A stretch of 59,141 nucleotides of DNA, taken from Flavobacteriaceae bacterium (GTDB lineage: Bacteria; Bacteroidota; Bacteroidia; Flavobacteriales; Flavobacteriaceae). The notes under the pieces are model-generated. The model ran no database searches. It worked only from the letters and a program-made list of their open reading frames with translations, and was not told where the DNA came from. Below, one piece after another: positions 49,573-59,058 of this stretch. Position 1 is the stretch's first letter. The number at the start of each line of letters is the position of its first letter. The stretch is taken from positions 1 to 59,141 of the forward strand of contig CANFZM010000017.1 of NCBI GenBank assembly GCA_947451525.1, given 5' to 3'. Made by a program: the position numbers and the translations under genes.

Positions 49573-50499
49573 TTAGAATTGTTGAAAAGATCGGAATTTA
49601 CCATTTGTAACATTAATTATGTCTGATGGATTATTAGGATTCACTGCTGTAAAATCAAATGTTCCAATATAAGAATAATAGGTAAACCCATGATATTCTC
49701 TATAACTATATGCTAAAGTTCCTGTTACATTATAGTAATCATAGGTGAGTGTTGTCGTGTTAAACTTTGAAAACCTTAAATAATTAATTGCATTTGTAGA
49801 GTTGAGAATAAAACTTCCTGGGGATGCATTAATGTCAAAATGAAGCTCTATTTTATAAGGATCTACCGAAGTAAATGCACTATTGACATGTTCATGTCTT
49901 GCTATCCATAGTAAATTATCAATATTGGAAGTACAATATTGCTCCATAGAAAAACCATAACTGTCAGATGAAGTTATTAGATAATTTGGGTTAATGTCGT
50001 CCTCGATATAATAATCAGAGCTTATATCACCCTCTATCACATTAAATTCTGAATTTAAATTATTTTTATCTAAGTATAATTTTCCTTTAAATTTTATAGT
50101 AATTCTATTAGAAGTTTCATTTAAAGATACTGAAATATTAAAAAAATTGGAAGGAAAATCTCTATGATTAAAATAGCTCCAACTCCCATTTTCAGCACTA
50201 TGCGAGTCTTGTTGGGCACTTATTAGTTTGCCTTCTTTTGTAAAAGCTAAGTTCAAAACATGCCATTCAAAACCTTCCCCAAAATTAACTGCAATAGTAA
50301 TAACTCCCTTATTAATTTTAATACCACCAGGTCCTATCAAGTTATTACCGTTGCTATAAGCATTTGCATCACTGCCATTTACTTTGAGATAAAAATAATT
50401 TATTGGCTGACTATTAGCTGCATTTTCTTCAATAGAAGAAGTAGAACAACCAGAAAAAAGCAGTCCAAAAGTAAAAAAAAGTAAAATACTATTTCTCAT
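49573..50499 (-). CDS. Lipoprotein of unknown function, tandem copy 2
   Basis: A 308-residue lipoprotein with the lipobox FSGC (Cys18) and STSSIEE after it. The mature part begins FYLKVNGSDANAYSNGNN and ends IGTFDFTAVNPNNPSDI...NGKFRSFQ, which mirrors the 48687 protein (KINGVTTNYY, GTYNFTAINPVTNEI, GNFKLVY). Internal KFKGKLYLDKNNLNSEF corresponds to GTFSGYIYADPLDLNSE. Only 10 bases separate the two genes, so they are an operon from a duplication. Ligand and role are unknown. Confidence 0.78.
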   Translation of the reverse strand: MRNSILLFFTFGLLFSGCSTSSIEENAANSQPINYFYLKVNGSDANAYSNGNNLIGPGGIKINKGVITIAVNFGEGFEWHVLNLAFTKEGKLISAQQDSHSAENGSWSYFNHRDFPSNFFNISVSLNETSNRITIKFKGKLYLDKNNLNSEFNVIEGDISSDYYIEDDINPNYLITSSDSYGFSMEQYCTSNIDNLLWIARHEHVNSAFTSVDPYKIELHFDINASPGSFILNSTNAINYLRFSKFNTTTLTYDYYNVTGTLAYSYREYHGFTYYSYIGTFDFTAVNPNNPSDIINVTNGKFRSFQQF

Positions 50500-50522
50500 A
50501 ATTATTTGTGTATTTTACGAAG

Positions 50523-51083
50523 TTACGGTTTTTTTGCAACTCGTTCTTCGTTTTGTTTTACAAAAGCATCCCAACCTGAATAACTTTTTTCGCCAACCAC
50601 TTTTCCGGAATTGAAAAAATGACAAACCGCAGCGGCCAAACCATCGGTGGAATCAAGGTTTTTAGGCAATACTTTTAGCCCTAATAGTTGTTGGAGCATT
50701 TTGGCTACTTGTTCTTTGGTGGCATTTCCGTTTCCGGTGATAGCCATTTTTATTTTTTTGGGCTCGTATTCGGTAATAGGAATATCTCTCGAAAGTCCCG
50801 CTGCCATTGCCACTCCTTGCGCTCTACCCAATTTCAACATCGATTGGACATTTTTACCAAAAAAAGGTGCTTCAATAGCAATTTCATCCGGATGATGGGT
50901 GTCAATCAATTCGATGGTTCGTTCAAATATGACTTTTAATTTCTGATAATGGTTGTCGTATTTACTCAAAATCAATTCATTCAACTGAACAAATTCCATT
51001 TTTTTGTTGACTACTTTTAACAATCCAAAACCCATAATGGTGGTTCCAGGGTCGATTCCTAATATGATGCGTTCGTTTGCCAA
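50523..51083 (-). CDS. ruvC: Holliday junction resolvase RuvC
   Basis: A 186-residue RuvC. Catalytic acidic residues are visible: Asp11 (ILGIDPGT), Glu71 ([12 protein letters not shown]) and the C-terminal Asp pair in [15 protein letters not shown]. The [17 protein letters not shown] and [21 protein letters not shown] blocks are diagnostic. It cuts four-way DNA junctions in recombination repair, with RuvAB. Length is typical. The DUF1016/YhcG gene ends 17 bases upstream on the same strand. RuvA and RuvB are not in the window. Confidence 0.96.
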   Translation of the reverse strand: MANERIILGIDPGTTIMGFGLLKVVNKKMEFVQLNELILSKYDNHYQKLKVIFERTIELIDTHHPDEIAIEAPFFGKNVQSMLKLGRAQGVAMAAGLSRDIPITEYEPKKIKMAITGNGNATKEQVAKMLQQLLGLKVLPKNLDSTDGLAAAVCHFFNSGKVVGEKSYSGWDAFVKQNEERVAKKP

Positions 51084-51099
51084 ATTGTTTTTGGAAGAA

Positions 51100-52122
51100 T
51101 TAATCTTCTGTTTTTAAGTTAAAAAAATCATTCAATCGTTCCTCTATCAATTGTTGATTGGGTAAAAAATCCTTGTACATTTCGGGTAAAATTGCCGATG
51201 TAGAATAGGTTGCAATACCAATGGGATTTTGCGTGTTTTTTAAAGAATATTCCACCACAGTACGATCTTTATATTTGCAAATTATTATTCCGATAGAATC
51301 GTTTTCATTTGGCAATTTTATTTTATCATTTAATACATTCAAATAGAATTCCATTTTGCCTTTATGTTCTGGTTCAAAATCATTTATTTTCAAATCAACT
51401 GCGACTAAACACTGCAAAGATCGATGGTAAAGTAATAAATCAATTTTATATTCTTTATCATTTACATTTAAGTTAAATTGACTTCCAACAAAAGTAAAAT
51501 GATGTCCCATTTCAATCAGAAATTTTCTAACATTTTTTATTAATTCTAATTCCAACTCTCGTTCTGAATGAAAATCATTTAGCTCTAAAAAATCAAAATT
51601 ATAATGATCTTTTACTGCTAAAATAGCTTGGTTCTTTATTTTCTCAGGAACAGCTTCATTAAAATTGGTTTGATTTAATAGGTATTTTTCATAGGTTTTA
51701 TTTTCAATTTGATGCGTTAAAACATCTTTTGTCCAGCCAAATTTTTTGGTTGCAATGGTGTAAAATTGCCTTTGAGTGTTGTCTTTGCACTTTTTTAATA
51801 TTACAATATGTTTAGACCAACTAATTTCTCGTACCAATGGTACGAGATTTTCTACTAAGTTATATTCGGCGTAAAACTGGGCCATAAGCCATAAATTACC
51901 AACAGAAAAACCACTAACGCCTGGGAACTCTTTTTGTAGTTCCTTAGATAAATTGGGAACTATAGATTTCCCCCAACTTTCAGTTTGCTTTTCTGAAATA
52001 GACTTTCCAATTTCCCAATATAAATTTATCAAATGAACATTTACAGCCTTTAAAGCTTCATATTGCGCCTGTCTTACCTTGCCGATTACATTGATAATGA
52101 AATCTTTTTGAATATCTTCCAT
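51100..52122 (-). CDS. DUF1016/YhcG PD-(D/E)XK nuclease-family protein
   Basis: A 340-residue YhcG-type protein. The N-terminal DUF1016 part (about 8-160) has [35 protein letters not shown] and [12 protein letters not shown]. The C-terminal nuclease part (about 175-330) has [22 protein letters not shown], with the D...DxK spacing of PD-(D/E)XK enzymes, followed by [14 protein letters not shown]. Members occur near mobile elements and restriction genes, and their role is not established. It lies just upstream of ruvC on the same strand, and divergent from a membrane protein 39 bases away. Its 3' part might share a transcript with ruvC. Confidence 0.9.
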   Translation of the reverse strand: MEDIQKDFIINVIGKVRQAQYEALKAVNVHLINLYWEIGKSISEKQTESWGKSIVPNLSKELQKEFPGVSGFSVGNLWLMAQFYAEYNLVENLVPLVREISWSKHIVILKKCKDNTQRQFYTIATKKFGWTKDVLTHQIENKTYEKYLLNQTNFNEAVPEKIKNQAILAVKDHYNFDFLELNDFHSERELELELIKNVRKFLIEMGHHFTFVGSQFNLNVNDKEYKIDLLLYHRSLQCLVAVDLKINDFEPEHKGKMEFYLNVLNDKIKLPNENDSIGIIICKYKDRTVVEYSLKNTQNPIGIATYSTSAILPEMYKDFLPNQQLIEERLNDFFNLKTED

Positions 52123-52161
52123 ATATATAATTTACAAATTCCTTAAAATATTTATCGCTTC

Positions 52162-53136
52162 ATGTTCAAAGTTTTCTGTTTCTTTGCAACAATGATTTCA
52201 ATTCCTCACAAAACTACACAATTCTTGGTTTTTTCAGTCAAACTTTTGATTGTTGTTGGCGCATTTTATTTTATTTACAATCAATTGGCAAGTAATGACA
52301 AACTAGATTGGGACAAGTTTCTAATCTTGTTTCATAAAAATCAATCCATTGCGGGAATTTCCTTTATATTATTTTTTAGTTTTTTGAATCGTTTTTTCGA
52401 AATTTTGAAATGGCAAAATCTAGCCCAAGTAGTAAAACCTATTTCTGTAAAAGAAGCAACGAAACAAGTTCTTGCCGCATTAACTTTGGGGGTTTTTACT
52501 CCGGTAGGCGTAGGAGAATATGCTGGAAAAGCATTGTATTTTGAGAAAAAAGAAGCAAAAAAAATCATTTTTCTGAATCTAATTTGCAACGGAATTCAGA
52601 TTGTTGCCACAGGCATTTTCGGAATTATTGGAATGCTTATTTTAGGCTATTACCTTTGGAGCTTAGGAATAGTATTAATTACTATTGCCTTTATATTGTT
52701 TTCCTTTTTTACCAAAAAAATCAAAATTAAAGACTATTCCATTGAAAAATTAGTAGAACGAATCAATGAAATTCCGAAGAAAATTCATCAAAAAAACATG
52801 TTCTTGGGCTTCTGCCGTTATTTGGTTTTTTCGCACCAATATTATTTTTTGTTTGTGGCTTTTGATGTGAATTTACCCTACACTACTTTAATGGCATCCA
52901 TTACCACCGTTTATTTTTTAGCCTCTGTTATTCCGAGTTTTCAGTTTTTAGATTTTGCTTTAAAAGGAAGTTTGGCCGTTTATTTCTTCGGATTGCTTGG
53001 CGTTAATGAATGGATTGTGATTTTTGTTACTACCTTGATGTGGTTTTTAAATATAGTTTTACCTGTAATTATTGGAAGTTATTATGTATTGATTTTCAAA
53101 ATTCATAAACCTATAATTTCTAATAATTTACCTTAA
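52162..53136 (+). CDS. LPG-synthase-TM / flippase-like membrane protein
   Basis: A 324-residue integral membrane protein with about 8 hydrophobic segments. It matches the lysylphosphatidylglycerol-synthase transmembrane (UPF0104, flippase-like) family: FFSFLNRFFEILKWQNL, VKEATKQVLAALTLGVFTPVGVGEYAGKA (positions about 100-128) and VYFLASVIPSFQFLDFALKG. No C-terminal transferase domain is present. Some members move lipid-linked molecules. The start could be ATG 52162 or ATG 52192; the second gives a cleaner charged N-terminus (MISIPHKTTQ). The GT2 gene starts 10 bases after its stop, so the pair may act on one glycolipid. Confidence 0.85.
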   Translation: MFKVFCFFATMISIPHKTTQFLVFSVKLLIVVGAFYFIYNQLASNDKLDWDKFLILFHKNQSIAGISFILFFSFLNRFFEILKWQNLAQVVKPISVKEATKQVLAALTLGVFTPVGVGEYAGKALYFEKKEAKKIIFLNLICNGIQIVATGIFGIIGMLILGYYLWSLGIVLITIAFILFSFFTKKIKIKDYSIEKLVERINEIPKKIHQKNMFLGFCRYLVFSHQYYFLFVAFDVNLPYTTLMASITTVYFLASVIPSFQFLDFALKGSLAVYFFGLLGVNEWIVIFVTTLMWFLNIVLPVIIGSYYVLIFKIHKPIISNNLP

Positions 53137-53146
53137 ATTTTTTAGT

Positions 53147-54274
53147 ATGATTGAAGTCGTTTTATATTTGATAGCAGCAATTTATGTGGTTTTTATAGCC
53201 CAATTAATTTATGGTTTTAATAAAGTGAAAACCTTTGAAAGAACTGAAGTAAATCCTAAAACAACCTTCTCGATTATCGTTCCGTTTAGAAATGAAGCGA
53301 AGAATTTGCCAAAACTTTTAAAATCCATTTCAAAATTAAATTACCCTAAAGAATTGTTCGAAATTATTCTTGTGGATGATTTTTCTACCGATACTTCCGA
53401 AAGAATTTGCATCCAATGGCGCATGGCCAACGGACTAATTGAAAGCACTCTTTTAGAAAATTTACGCCTTTCTAATTCTCCAAAAAAAGATGCTATTTCA
53501 CGAGCAGTTCCCATCTTAAAACACGAATGGATGGTCACTACCGATGCCGATTGTATTGTGTCAAAAAACTGGCTTTTAATATTAGATAATTTCATACAAC
53601 AAAACAATCCCGAGATGGTGGTTGGAGCAGTAGTTTATAAAACCAAAAACAACTGGTTTCATCATTTTCAACAGTTGGATTTAATGAGTTTGCAAGGAAC
53701 AACCATTGGCAGTTTTGGAATTGGAAAACCTTTTATGTGCAACGGGGCCAATTTTGCTTACACCAAAAAATTCTTCCAAGAACTTGGCGGTTTTGGTGGA
53801 ATCAATAGCACTGCTAGTGGGGATGATGTTATGTTATTACAAAAAGCAGTAGCCTCCAATTCAGATACTGTTCACTATCTAAAAAACAAAGAGTTTATTG
53901 TAAAAACAAAGCCAGAAAACGATTTGTTCCTGCTTTTCATGCAACGAGTTCGTTGGGCAAGCAAAACTACAAGTTACAAGAACATCTATGCTAAATCACT
54001 TGCTGTAGTTGTTTTATTGATGAATTCTTCGTTGGTTCTAGGTTTTGGGTTATGGGTTATGGGTAAAATTGTAATTTGGAATTTGAGTAGTATTTTTTTA
54101 ATTAAATATATCTTGGATTATGTTTTGCTTTACAAGTCAAATCAATATTTAAAGAATGGGAAGTTTATGCTTCCTTTAGCAAGTAGTTTGGTATATCCTG
54201 TTTTTTCAAGTGCTGTTGGATTGTATTCGTTGTTTGGAAGTTTCACTTGGAAAGGAAGATACTTTAATAAGTAA
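53147..54274 (+). CDS. Family 2 glycosyltransferase, membrane-anchored
   Basis: A 375-residue GT2 enzyme. An N-terminal membrane helix (residues 2-24) precedes the GT-A domain: FSIIVPFRNEAKNLPKLL, ILVDDFSTD, the DxD-type metal motif in TTDADCI, and the acceptor region FGGINSTASGDDVMLL. Three hydrophobic segments follow at the C-terminus (after WASKTTSYKN). The cytoplasmic domain would transfer a sugar to a lipid or polysaccharide. It is probably cotranscribed with the flippase-like gene. Sugar and acceptor are unknown. Confidence 0.92.
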   Translation: MIEVVLYLIAAIYVVFIAQLIYGFNKVKTFERTEVNPKTTFSIIVPFRNEAKNLPKLLKSISKLNYPKELFEIILVDDFSTDTSERICIQWRMANGLIESTLLENLRLSNSPKKDAISRAVPILKHEWMVTTDADCIVSKNWLLILDNFIQQNNPEMVVGAVVYKTKNNWFHHFQQLDLMSLQGTTIGSFGIGKPFMCNGANFAYTKKFFQELGGFGGINSTASGDDVMLLQKAVASNSDTVHYLKNKEFIVKTKPENDLFLLFMQRVRWASKTTSYKNIYAKSLAVVVLLMNSSLVLGFGLWVMGKIVIWNLSSIFLIKYILDYVLLYKSNQYLKNGKFMLPLASSLVYPVFSSAVGLYSLFGSFTWKGRYFNK

Positions 54275-54352
54275 ATTTATCCAATTAATATTATCACAAA
54301 AATTCCCTTTTTTATAAGAAAATACTTATAATTGATTATTTTTGGAAAAAAA

Positions 54353-56014
54353 ATGATTAGATATTCCCCCTTATCTATCTTAATCTTTTTTCTACTTAGT
54401 ATTTTACCTGTTTTTGGACAAGAAAGTATTCCCGAAAAAGATTTTACGGTACATTATTATCCAACCCGATTAGAGTTGGAATTTGATAATTCAAAATCTC
54501 CTATTTCGATTAAAGCCACTGATGTTTTTACTAATAATGAGGTATTAATTGAGAAAACTAACAATCCTTATTTATTTATTATTAATTCTGAAAAGCCTTC
54601 TCAGTTTTACAGAATTGATTATGCTCTAAATAGTGCTAAAACAACCGTTTCGTCTAGTATTACTATTGCTTCCAAATCGGCTTCAAGCGGAACAATAACA
54701 GTTTATTTCAATCATATTGTTGATACTACCTTCAGTCAAAATCAAAACTCAGTTAATCTTTCTAATACGTTAGACGATATGTTGATTACCTATATCAATA
54801 ATTGTGTTGCTACCTTGGATATTGCTATTTATAATTCCTATTCCCCTTCGACAACAACCGGTATTGCTGCTGCAATTAATGCTGCTTATGCTAGAGGAGT
54901 TCAGGTTCGAGTTATTTATGACGGAAGTACTAGCAGTGTAATGATACCATTATTAAATAGTGCCATTCCAATATTAGCAAGTCCAAATAGTTCTTCTTAT
55001 GGAATTATGCATAATAAATTTGTTGTTTTTGATGCTAACAATAACAATCCTAATATTCCTAACGTTTGGACTGGTTCAACCAATTGGACTGCAGCACAAA
55101 TTGATGGCCCAGATAGAAATAGTGTTATTATTCTTCAAGACCAAACATTGGCCTTAGCCTATACCATAGAATTTGAAGAAATGTGGGGAGGAACTGCAGC
55201 AACTCCAAATACAACAGCTTCTAAATTTGGACCTTATAAAGCCAATAACACCCCTCATAATTTTATCATTGGAGGAAAAACTGTCGAGAGTTATTTTAGT
55301 CCATCCGATGGAACGACTTCTAAAATTATAACGGCACTAAATTCTGCAAATAGCGACATTGAAATTGCTGTAATGAATTTAACCAGGACCGATATTAGTA
55401 ATGCTTTAATAAGCAGGTACAATAATGGCTTTACCAATATTAATGTTTTGTTGGATAGCAGTAATCCGAGTGGTAATCAAATAGCGCCCTTACAAGCAGG
55501 TTTACTTCCTAATCATGCGTTAGTGGATACTGCTTCGGGAATTATGCACCATAAATTTATGGTTGTTGATAATTTTAACAGTGCTTCAGATCCTTTAGTT
55601 TTAGTTGGATCTCATAATTGGAGTACTTCTGCAGAAACAAAAAATGACGAAAACACATTAATTGTTCACGATGCAAATGTTACAAATCAATATTTTCAGG
55701 CTTTTGCTTCTATGTATCAATTAGCAGGCGGTACACTAGTTGCACCTTTATCAAATATTGAAAGTACTAAGGAAAATAGCCTATTAAAAATTGTTCCAAA
55801 TCCTAACAATGGAATTTTTGATGTTGTTTCTGCCAACATTATTGAACACTTAGAGTTAATTGTTTATGACATTTTAGGAAAAAAAATAGCCCTAAAAAAC
55901 TACAATTCCTTTGGTACCACTACAATTGATTTAAGTACTGAATCGTCAGGATTTTATTTTATAGAAGCCAATGTAGATGGAACGATTTCCCATTATAAAT
56001 TTATAAAAAAATAA
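54353..56014 (+). CDS. Secreted phospholipase D-like protein with T9SS sorting domain
   Basis: A 553-residue secreted PLD-superfamily protein. From ATG 54353 it starts with a signal peptide (MIRYSPLSILIFFLLSI, cleaved near FGQ). A TTG start at 54332 would add residues before it and is rejected. A beta domain (about 20-130) precedes two HKD motifs: MHNKFVVFD...GSTNWT and MHHKFMVVD...GSHNWS. Both keep H, K and D, so a complete active site is expected. The C-terminal SLLKIVPNPNNGIFDV...FYFIEANVDG is a type A T9SS sorting domain. The enzyme would hydrolyse phosphodiesters (lipid or nucleic acid) outside the cell. Confidence 0.92.
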   Translation: MIRYSPLSILIFFLLSILPVFGQESIPEKDFTVHYYPTRLELEFDNSKSPISIKATDVFTNNEVLIEKTNNPYLFIINSEKPSQFYRIDYALNSAKTTVSSSITIASKSASSGTITVYFNHIVDTTFSQNQNSVNLSNTLDDMLITYINNCVATLDIAIYNSYSPSTTTGIAAAINAAYARGVQVRVIYDGSTSSVMIPLLNSAIPILASPNSSSYGIMHNKFVVFDANNNNPNIPNVWTGSTNWTAAQIDGPDRNSVIILQDQTLALAYTIEFEEMWGGTAATPNTTASKFGPYKANNTPHNFIIGGKTVESYFSPSDGTTSKIITALNSANSDIEIAVMNLTRTDISNALISRYNNGFTNINVLLDSSNPSGNQIAPLQAGLLPNHALVDTASGIMHHKFMVVDNFNSASDPLVLVGSHNWSTSAETKNDENTLIVHDANVTNQYFQAFASMYQLAGGTLVAPLSNIESTKENSLLKIVPNPNNGIFDVVSANIIEHLELIVYDILGKKIALKNYNSFGTTTIDLSTESSGFYFIEANVDGTISHYKFIKK

Positions 56015-56021
56015 AACTAAT

Positions 56022-56501
56022 TTATTTCTCTGTTTTAATAATAACGGGTAATATAAATTGAGTTTTTACCGGAATGCCGCGTTTTATTGCTGGATTTACT
56101 TTTGGAAAATCTACTAATTTAATTTTTAGAATACTATCAATTTTGATAGTGTCGTAGGCAACCGTATCTTTAGGGAATTGTGGTTCAAATTGCATTGTAG
56201 CATCTGAATTAACAGTTACTTTTACTTCGATAGTATCTAACTTTGGAAATAAGATTTTTAGTGTATCTACGCTTAATTTTTGTTGGATTGTACTTGCAAG
56301 AAATTCAAAAAAACACTGTTTTTGTTGTACTGGGTCTGTTAATTTCTCACAATCCACAATAGAAGGATATTGGTCTACCTCTTTCCAATTGATTTCTTTA
56401 ATTTGCTGGTCCAGCAACTCCTTTTCAGAAGGTACCTTCTTCTCAAAATATTGACAAGATTGTATTATTAAAACCAATAGTAGTAAACTAATCTTTTTCA
56501 A
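56022..56501 (-). CDS. Small lipoprotein, TonB-C-terminal-like end
   Basis: A 159-residue lipoprotein with the lipobox IIQSC (Cys16). The mature part has an acidic helical start (KVPSEKELLDQQIKEI) and a pair of cysteines (IVDCEKLTD, KQCFFEF). The C-terminal half, FPKVNPAIKRGIPVKTQFILP, resembles the C-terminal domain of TonB-like proteins. It converges with the phospholipase-like gene (7 bases between stops). The next gene upstream on the same strand is 4 bases away. Function unknown; it may contact envelope transport machinery. Confidence 0.7.
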   Translation of the reverse strand: MKKISLLLLVLIIQSCQYFEKKVPSEKELLDQQIKEINWKEVDQYPSIVDCEKLTDPVQQKQCFFEFLASTIQQKLSVDTLKILFPKLDTIEVKVTVNSDATMQFEPQFPKDTVAYDTIKIDSILKIKLVDFPKVNPAIKRGIPVKTQFILPVIIKTEK

Positions 56502-56505
56502 ATAA

Positions 56506-56877
56506 TTATTTTTTGGATTCTAAATAATCAGAATATTTTTTATCAAACCATTCTTTCTTGGTTTGTTGTGCCTCTGCTTTATGATCTTTATAAAGCATTC
56601 CGTATTTTTCAGAATAAATAGCAATCTTAATGGTATAGGTATAAAATTCTTCTTTGGTAAGTATTGTTTTTTGGTCATTTTGTTTTTCGAAAAATTCAAA
56701 AAACAATGCGTCAAAATCTTTTTTATCAAAAGCCCAAACTTCTTTTTTGTACTTGTGATAAATAGATTCTTTTATATCGACATCAATATCTAATGGTTTA
56801 TTATCTTGTGCCAAAGTCGTGCTTATGCAACAGGATAAAAATGCAAAATAAAATACTATGGATATTATTTTTTTCAT
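56506..56877 (-). CDS. Hypothetical exported protein
   Basis: A 123-residue protein with a signal peptide (MKKIISIVFYFAFLSC..., probably cleaved at TTLAQ). The mature part is charged and helical: DIDVDIKESIYHKYKKEVW, then EFYTYTIKIAIYSEKYGMLY and a lysine-rich end. I do not recognise a family. It is 4 bases upstream of the small lipoprotein gene on the same strand, so the two form an operon and probably act together in the envelope. Confidence 0.65.
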   Translation of the reverse strand: MKKIISIVFYFAFLSCCISTTLAQDNKPLDIDVDIKESIYHKYKKEVWAFDKKDFDALFFEFFEKQNDQKTILTKEEFYTYTIKIAIYSEKYGMLYKDHKAEAQQTKKEWFDKKYSDYLESKK

Positions 56878-56922
56878 ACTTCACATCAAAAATAGTAAAA
56901 AATTTCAAAGTTTCCAAAAAGC

Positions 56923-56955
56923 AAAAAAGCTATCCACAAAAGTGGAAAGCTTTTT
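56923..56955 (-). terminator. Terminator of the choice-of-anchor-L gene
   Basis: AAAAAGCT..CCAC / GTGG..AGCTTTTT stem. On the minus strand it is followed by a T-rich run. It lies 69 bases after the stop at 57024. Confidence 0.75.
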
Positions 56956-57023
56956 ACTGCTTTAAATACTAAACTGGGATAAAGTTATAAATTAATCAGA
57001 GCCAATGTCAGCAATACTTTGTT

Positions 57024-58835
57024 TTAATTGATAATAATTTTCTTAATTTCTTTCAGATTATTATCCGAAATAACTTCTATAAAGTAACTTCCTTTAGCAA
57101 ATTCTTTTAAATTTATTACTTCTAAGGAATTAGAAGAAGTGAAATTTTCTATTTTAATTACTCTACCAAGCATGTCGCTTAACTTAATTTGTTTTACAAA
57201 TATATTGGCAGACATTTGGATTGTAAGTTGCTCTTTGGTTGGATTTGGGTAAACAATTAAATTATTGCTTGAAAATTGTTGTGAATTTAATGAATTAACT
57301 ATTATATCGAAGCTGGTAATGCTTGCGCATTGTCCTGCATTTGGTGTGTAAGTGTAAGTCTGTGTTCCTAATGTTGTCGTCGAAATTGTAGATGGAGACC
57401 ATGTTCCTGAAATTGAATTGGTAGAAAAAGTTGGTAAAATATCCGGAACTGCATTTTGATAGTATGGGCCTATTGGATTAAATGTTGGTGTTATAGTAGT
57501 ATTTACCAAATCTAAAATCAAATTAAATGACTTTGTTTCTTTGCATCCAGAAGAATTATTTACTATTCTAGCCCAAATTATTTCGTTACTTACTCCAGGA
57601 TAATTAGTAATATTAGTAATTGGATTAGTAGAATTTTGTGCGTCTAATTGATTATGATAATAAGAAATAGTGTAGCTACTTGCATTTAAACCATTAAGAA
57701 TAACACCATTATTTGAAGTTAAATTATAGGTAGAGTTTAAACAAGCAACCAAATTATTGGGTGTTGAAATTGGCATTGGAGGTGCAAACTCTACATTGAT
57801 GCATTGGGTAGTTGGACATGCATTTCCCATAGGATAAACAGTAACACACAATTGCCCTGGAGAACTAATATTTACACAAGATCCTGAAACACCTGAAATT
57901 ATATTTCCATTTAATGACCATTCATGCAGAATAGAATTTGATAAACCTGTACAAATCTGTTGTGTAGTTCCATTACAGGGGGCTAAACCATTAGAAACTA
58001 ATAAATCAGTTGGTAAATTAATCGATTGATTTGCATTAAAACTATTAGCTTCAAGTAAAACCGCAGAATCATAGGAGTTATCACCTACATTAGCAACAGC
58101 CAATTTAATATGGTAGGTCTCACCACATTGAACATTAGATAATGCTGCAATAACTTTAGTAAATCCATCATATTGAATTGTTGTGTTTACTAATGGCGTA
58201 GAACCTGTTCCATTATTGATATAATAAGAAGAATTAACAAGATTGTTAATATTGTTAATTGTAATTGCTGTTGTTGTATTAGGTAATATCGCAATGTTTT
58301 TTGCATTTCCGCTATATGGTCCTGAAATACCTGGACCGCTAATAAAAAAACCAAAAACATCGTTATAATTTGAATTAACAAATTCTAAATATTCTTCAGA
58401 AGCAAAAACGAAATTGAAACTTAAATTTTGTCCAATAGGTACAAAATCAAATTCTATTATGGATGTGTTTTTTACAACTCCAGTAGTTAACATGGCCAAA
58501 TCAGGATCTCCTAATGAGACCACTGCAGGCGCCATACTTGCTCCCGATTGATTATTTGGTCCAATAGCAACAGATGCATTTCCTGTGGCTAATATTATTC
58601 CATTTGTAATGCCAATATTAGTGGTATTTCCATTTGAAAATTTCCCAACTTGATCCATAATTGCATTTGCGGCTGCTGTTGTGCCATTGAATTTAATGTT
58701 AGACACAGAAATCCCATTTCCTAAAAGTGAATTTTGAACAAATTGAGCTGGAGTTTGAGAATTATTCCCAATAACCAATTGACCATGAACGATGTTAATG
58801 GATGCAAACAATAAAAAAAGTAAAATTTTTCTCAT
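57024..58835 (-). CDS. T9SS-secreted protein with choice-of-anchor-L domain
   Basis: A 603-residue secreted protein. The signal peptide ends near NIVHGQ. Residues about 25-260 form a choice-of-anchor-L domain: QNSLLGNGISVSNIKFNG, GITNGIILATGNA, FDFVPIGQNLSFNFVFASEE and NDVFGFFISGPG are its usual marks. Ig-like, cysteine-bearing beta repeats follow (about 285-520). The last 75 residues (NLIVYPNPTKEQLTIQMS..., ending IKKIIIN) are a type A T9SS sorting domain. It is probably a surface adhesin or matrix protein; no enzyme motif is visible. A TATATTTG element lies at 58904-58911 on the minus strand. Confidence 0.88.
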   Translation of the reverse strand: MRKILLFLLFASINIVHGQLVIGNNSQTPAQFVQNSLLGNGISVSNIKFNGTTAAANAIMDQVGKFSNGNTTNIGITNGIILATGNASVAIGPNNQSGASMAPAVVSLGDPDLAMLTTGVVKNTSIIEFDFVPIGQNLSFNFVFASEEYLEFVNSNYNDVFGFFISGPGISGPYSGNAKNIAILPNTTTAITINNINNLVNSSYYINNGTGSTPLVNTTIQYDGFTKVIAALSNVQCGETYHIKLAVANVGDNSYDSAVLLEANSFNANQSINLPTDLLVSNGLAPCNGTTQQICTGLSNSILHEWSLNGNIISGVSGSCVNISSPGQLCVTVYPMGNACPTTQCINVEFAPPMPISTPNNLVACLNSTYNLTSNNGVILNGLNASSYTISYYHNQLDAQNSTNPITNITNYPGVSNEIIWARIVNNSSGCKETKSFNLILDLVNTTITPTFNPIGPYYQNAVPDILPTFSTNSISGTWSPSTISTTTLGTQTYTYTPNAGQCASITSFDIIVNSLNSQQFSSNNLIVYPNPTKEQLTIQMSANIFVKQIKLSDMLGRVIKIENFTSSNSLEVINLKEFAKGSYFIEVISDNNLKEIKKIIIN

Positions 58836-58903
58836 AATAAATTGATTTGATGTTTTAATTACAAATACAAAAAAAAGTTCTAATTGTAATATTAAGTTTG
58901 TTA

Positions 58904-58911
58904 CAAATATA
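58904..58911 (-). promoter_or_regulatory. -7 promoter element of the choice-of-anchor-L gene
   Basis: The minus strand reads TATATTTG, a perfect TAnnTTTG, 68 bases before the ATG at 58835. No clear -33 element was found at the right distance. Confidence 0.35.
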
Positions 58912-59058
58912 TACTTTAAAACTATATGAGATAATTTAAAACCAAATGTTTTATTTATTTGGCAATCAAGAAGAAGCGCGAGCTCAGTTTAGGGATCAAG
59001 TCAAAAAGTTGTGGGGAAATATTAAATATGGATATTTGCATTTCAAAATTAAATAGAA

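Noticed and set aside
51827..51847. TCTCGTACC-AAT-GGTACGAGA palindrome inside the DUF1016 gene
   Set aside because: It encodes LVPLVRE, at a position where this family usually has a LVR-x-(I/L)SW block; a chance result of codon choice is likely, though it resembles the other repeats.
54332..54352. TTG start upstream of the phospholipase-like gene
   Set aside because: It would add seven residues in front of an already complete signal peptide; ATG 54353 is the better start.
58946..59056. 36-codon frame before the transposase start
   Set aside because: Ends with GYLHFKIK and is not recognised; too short to support as a gene, noted only as a possible remnant.
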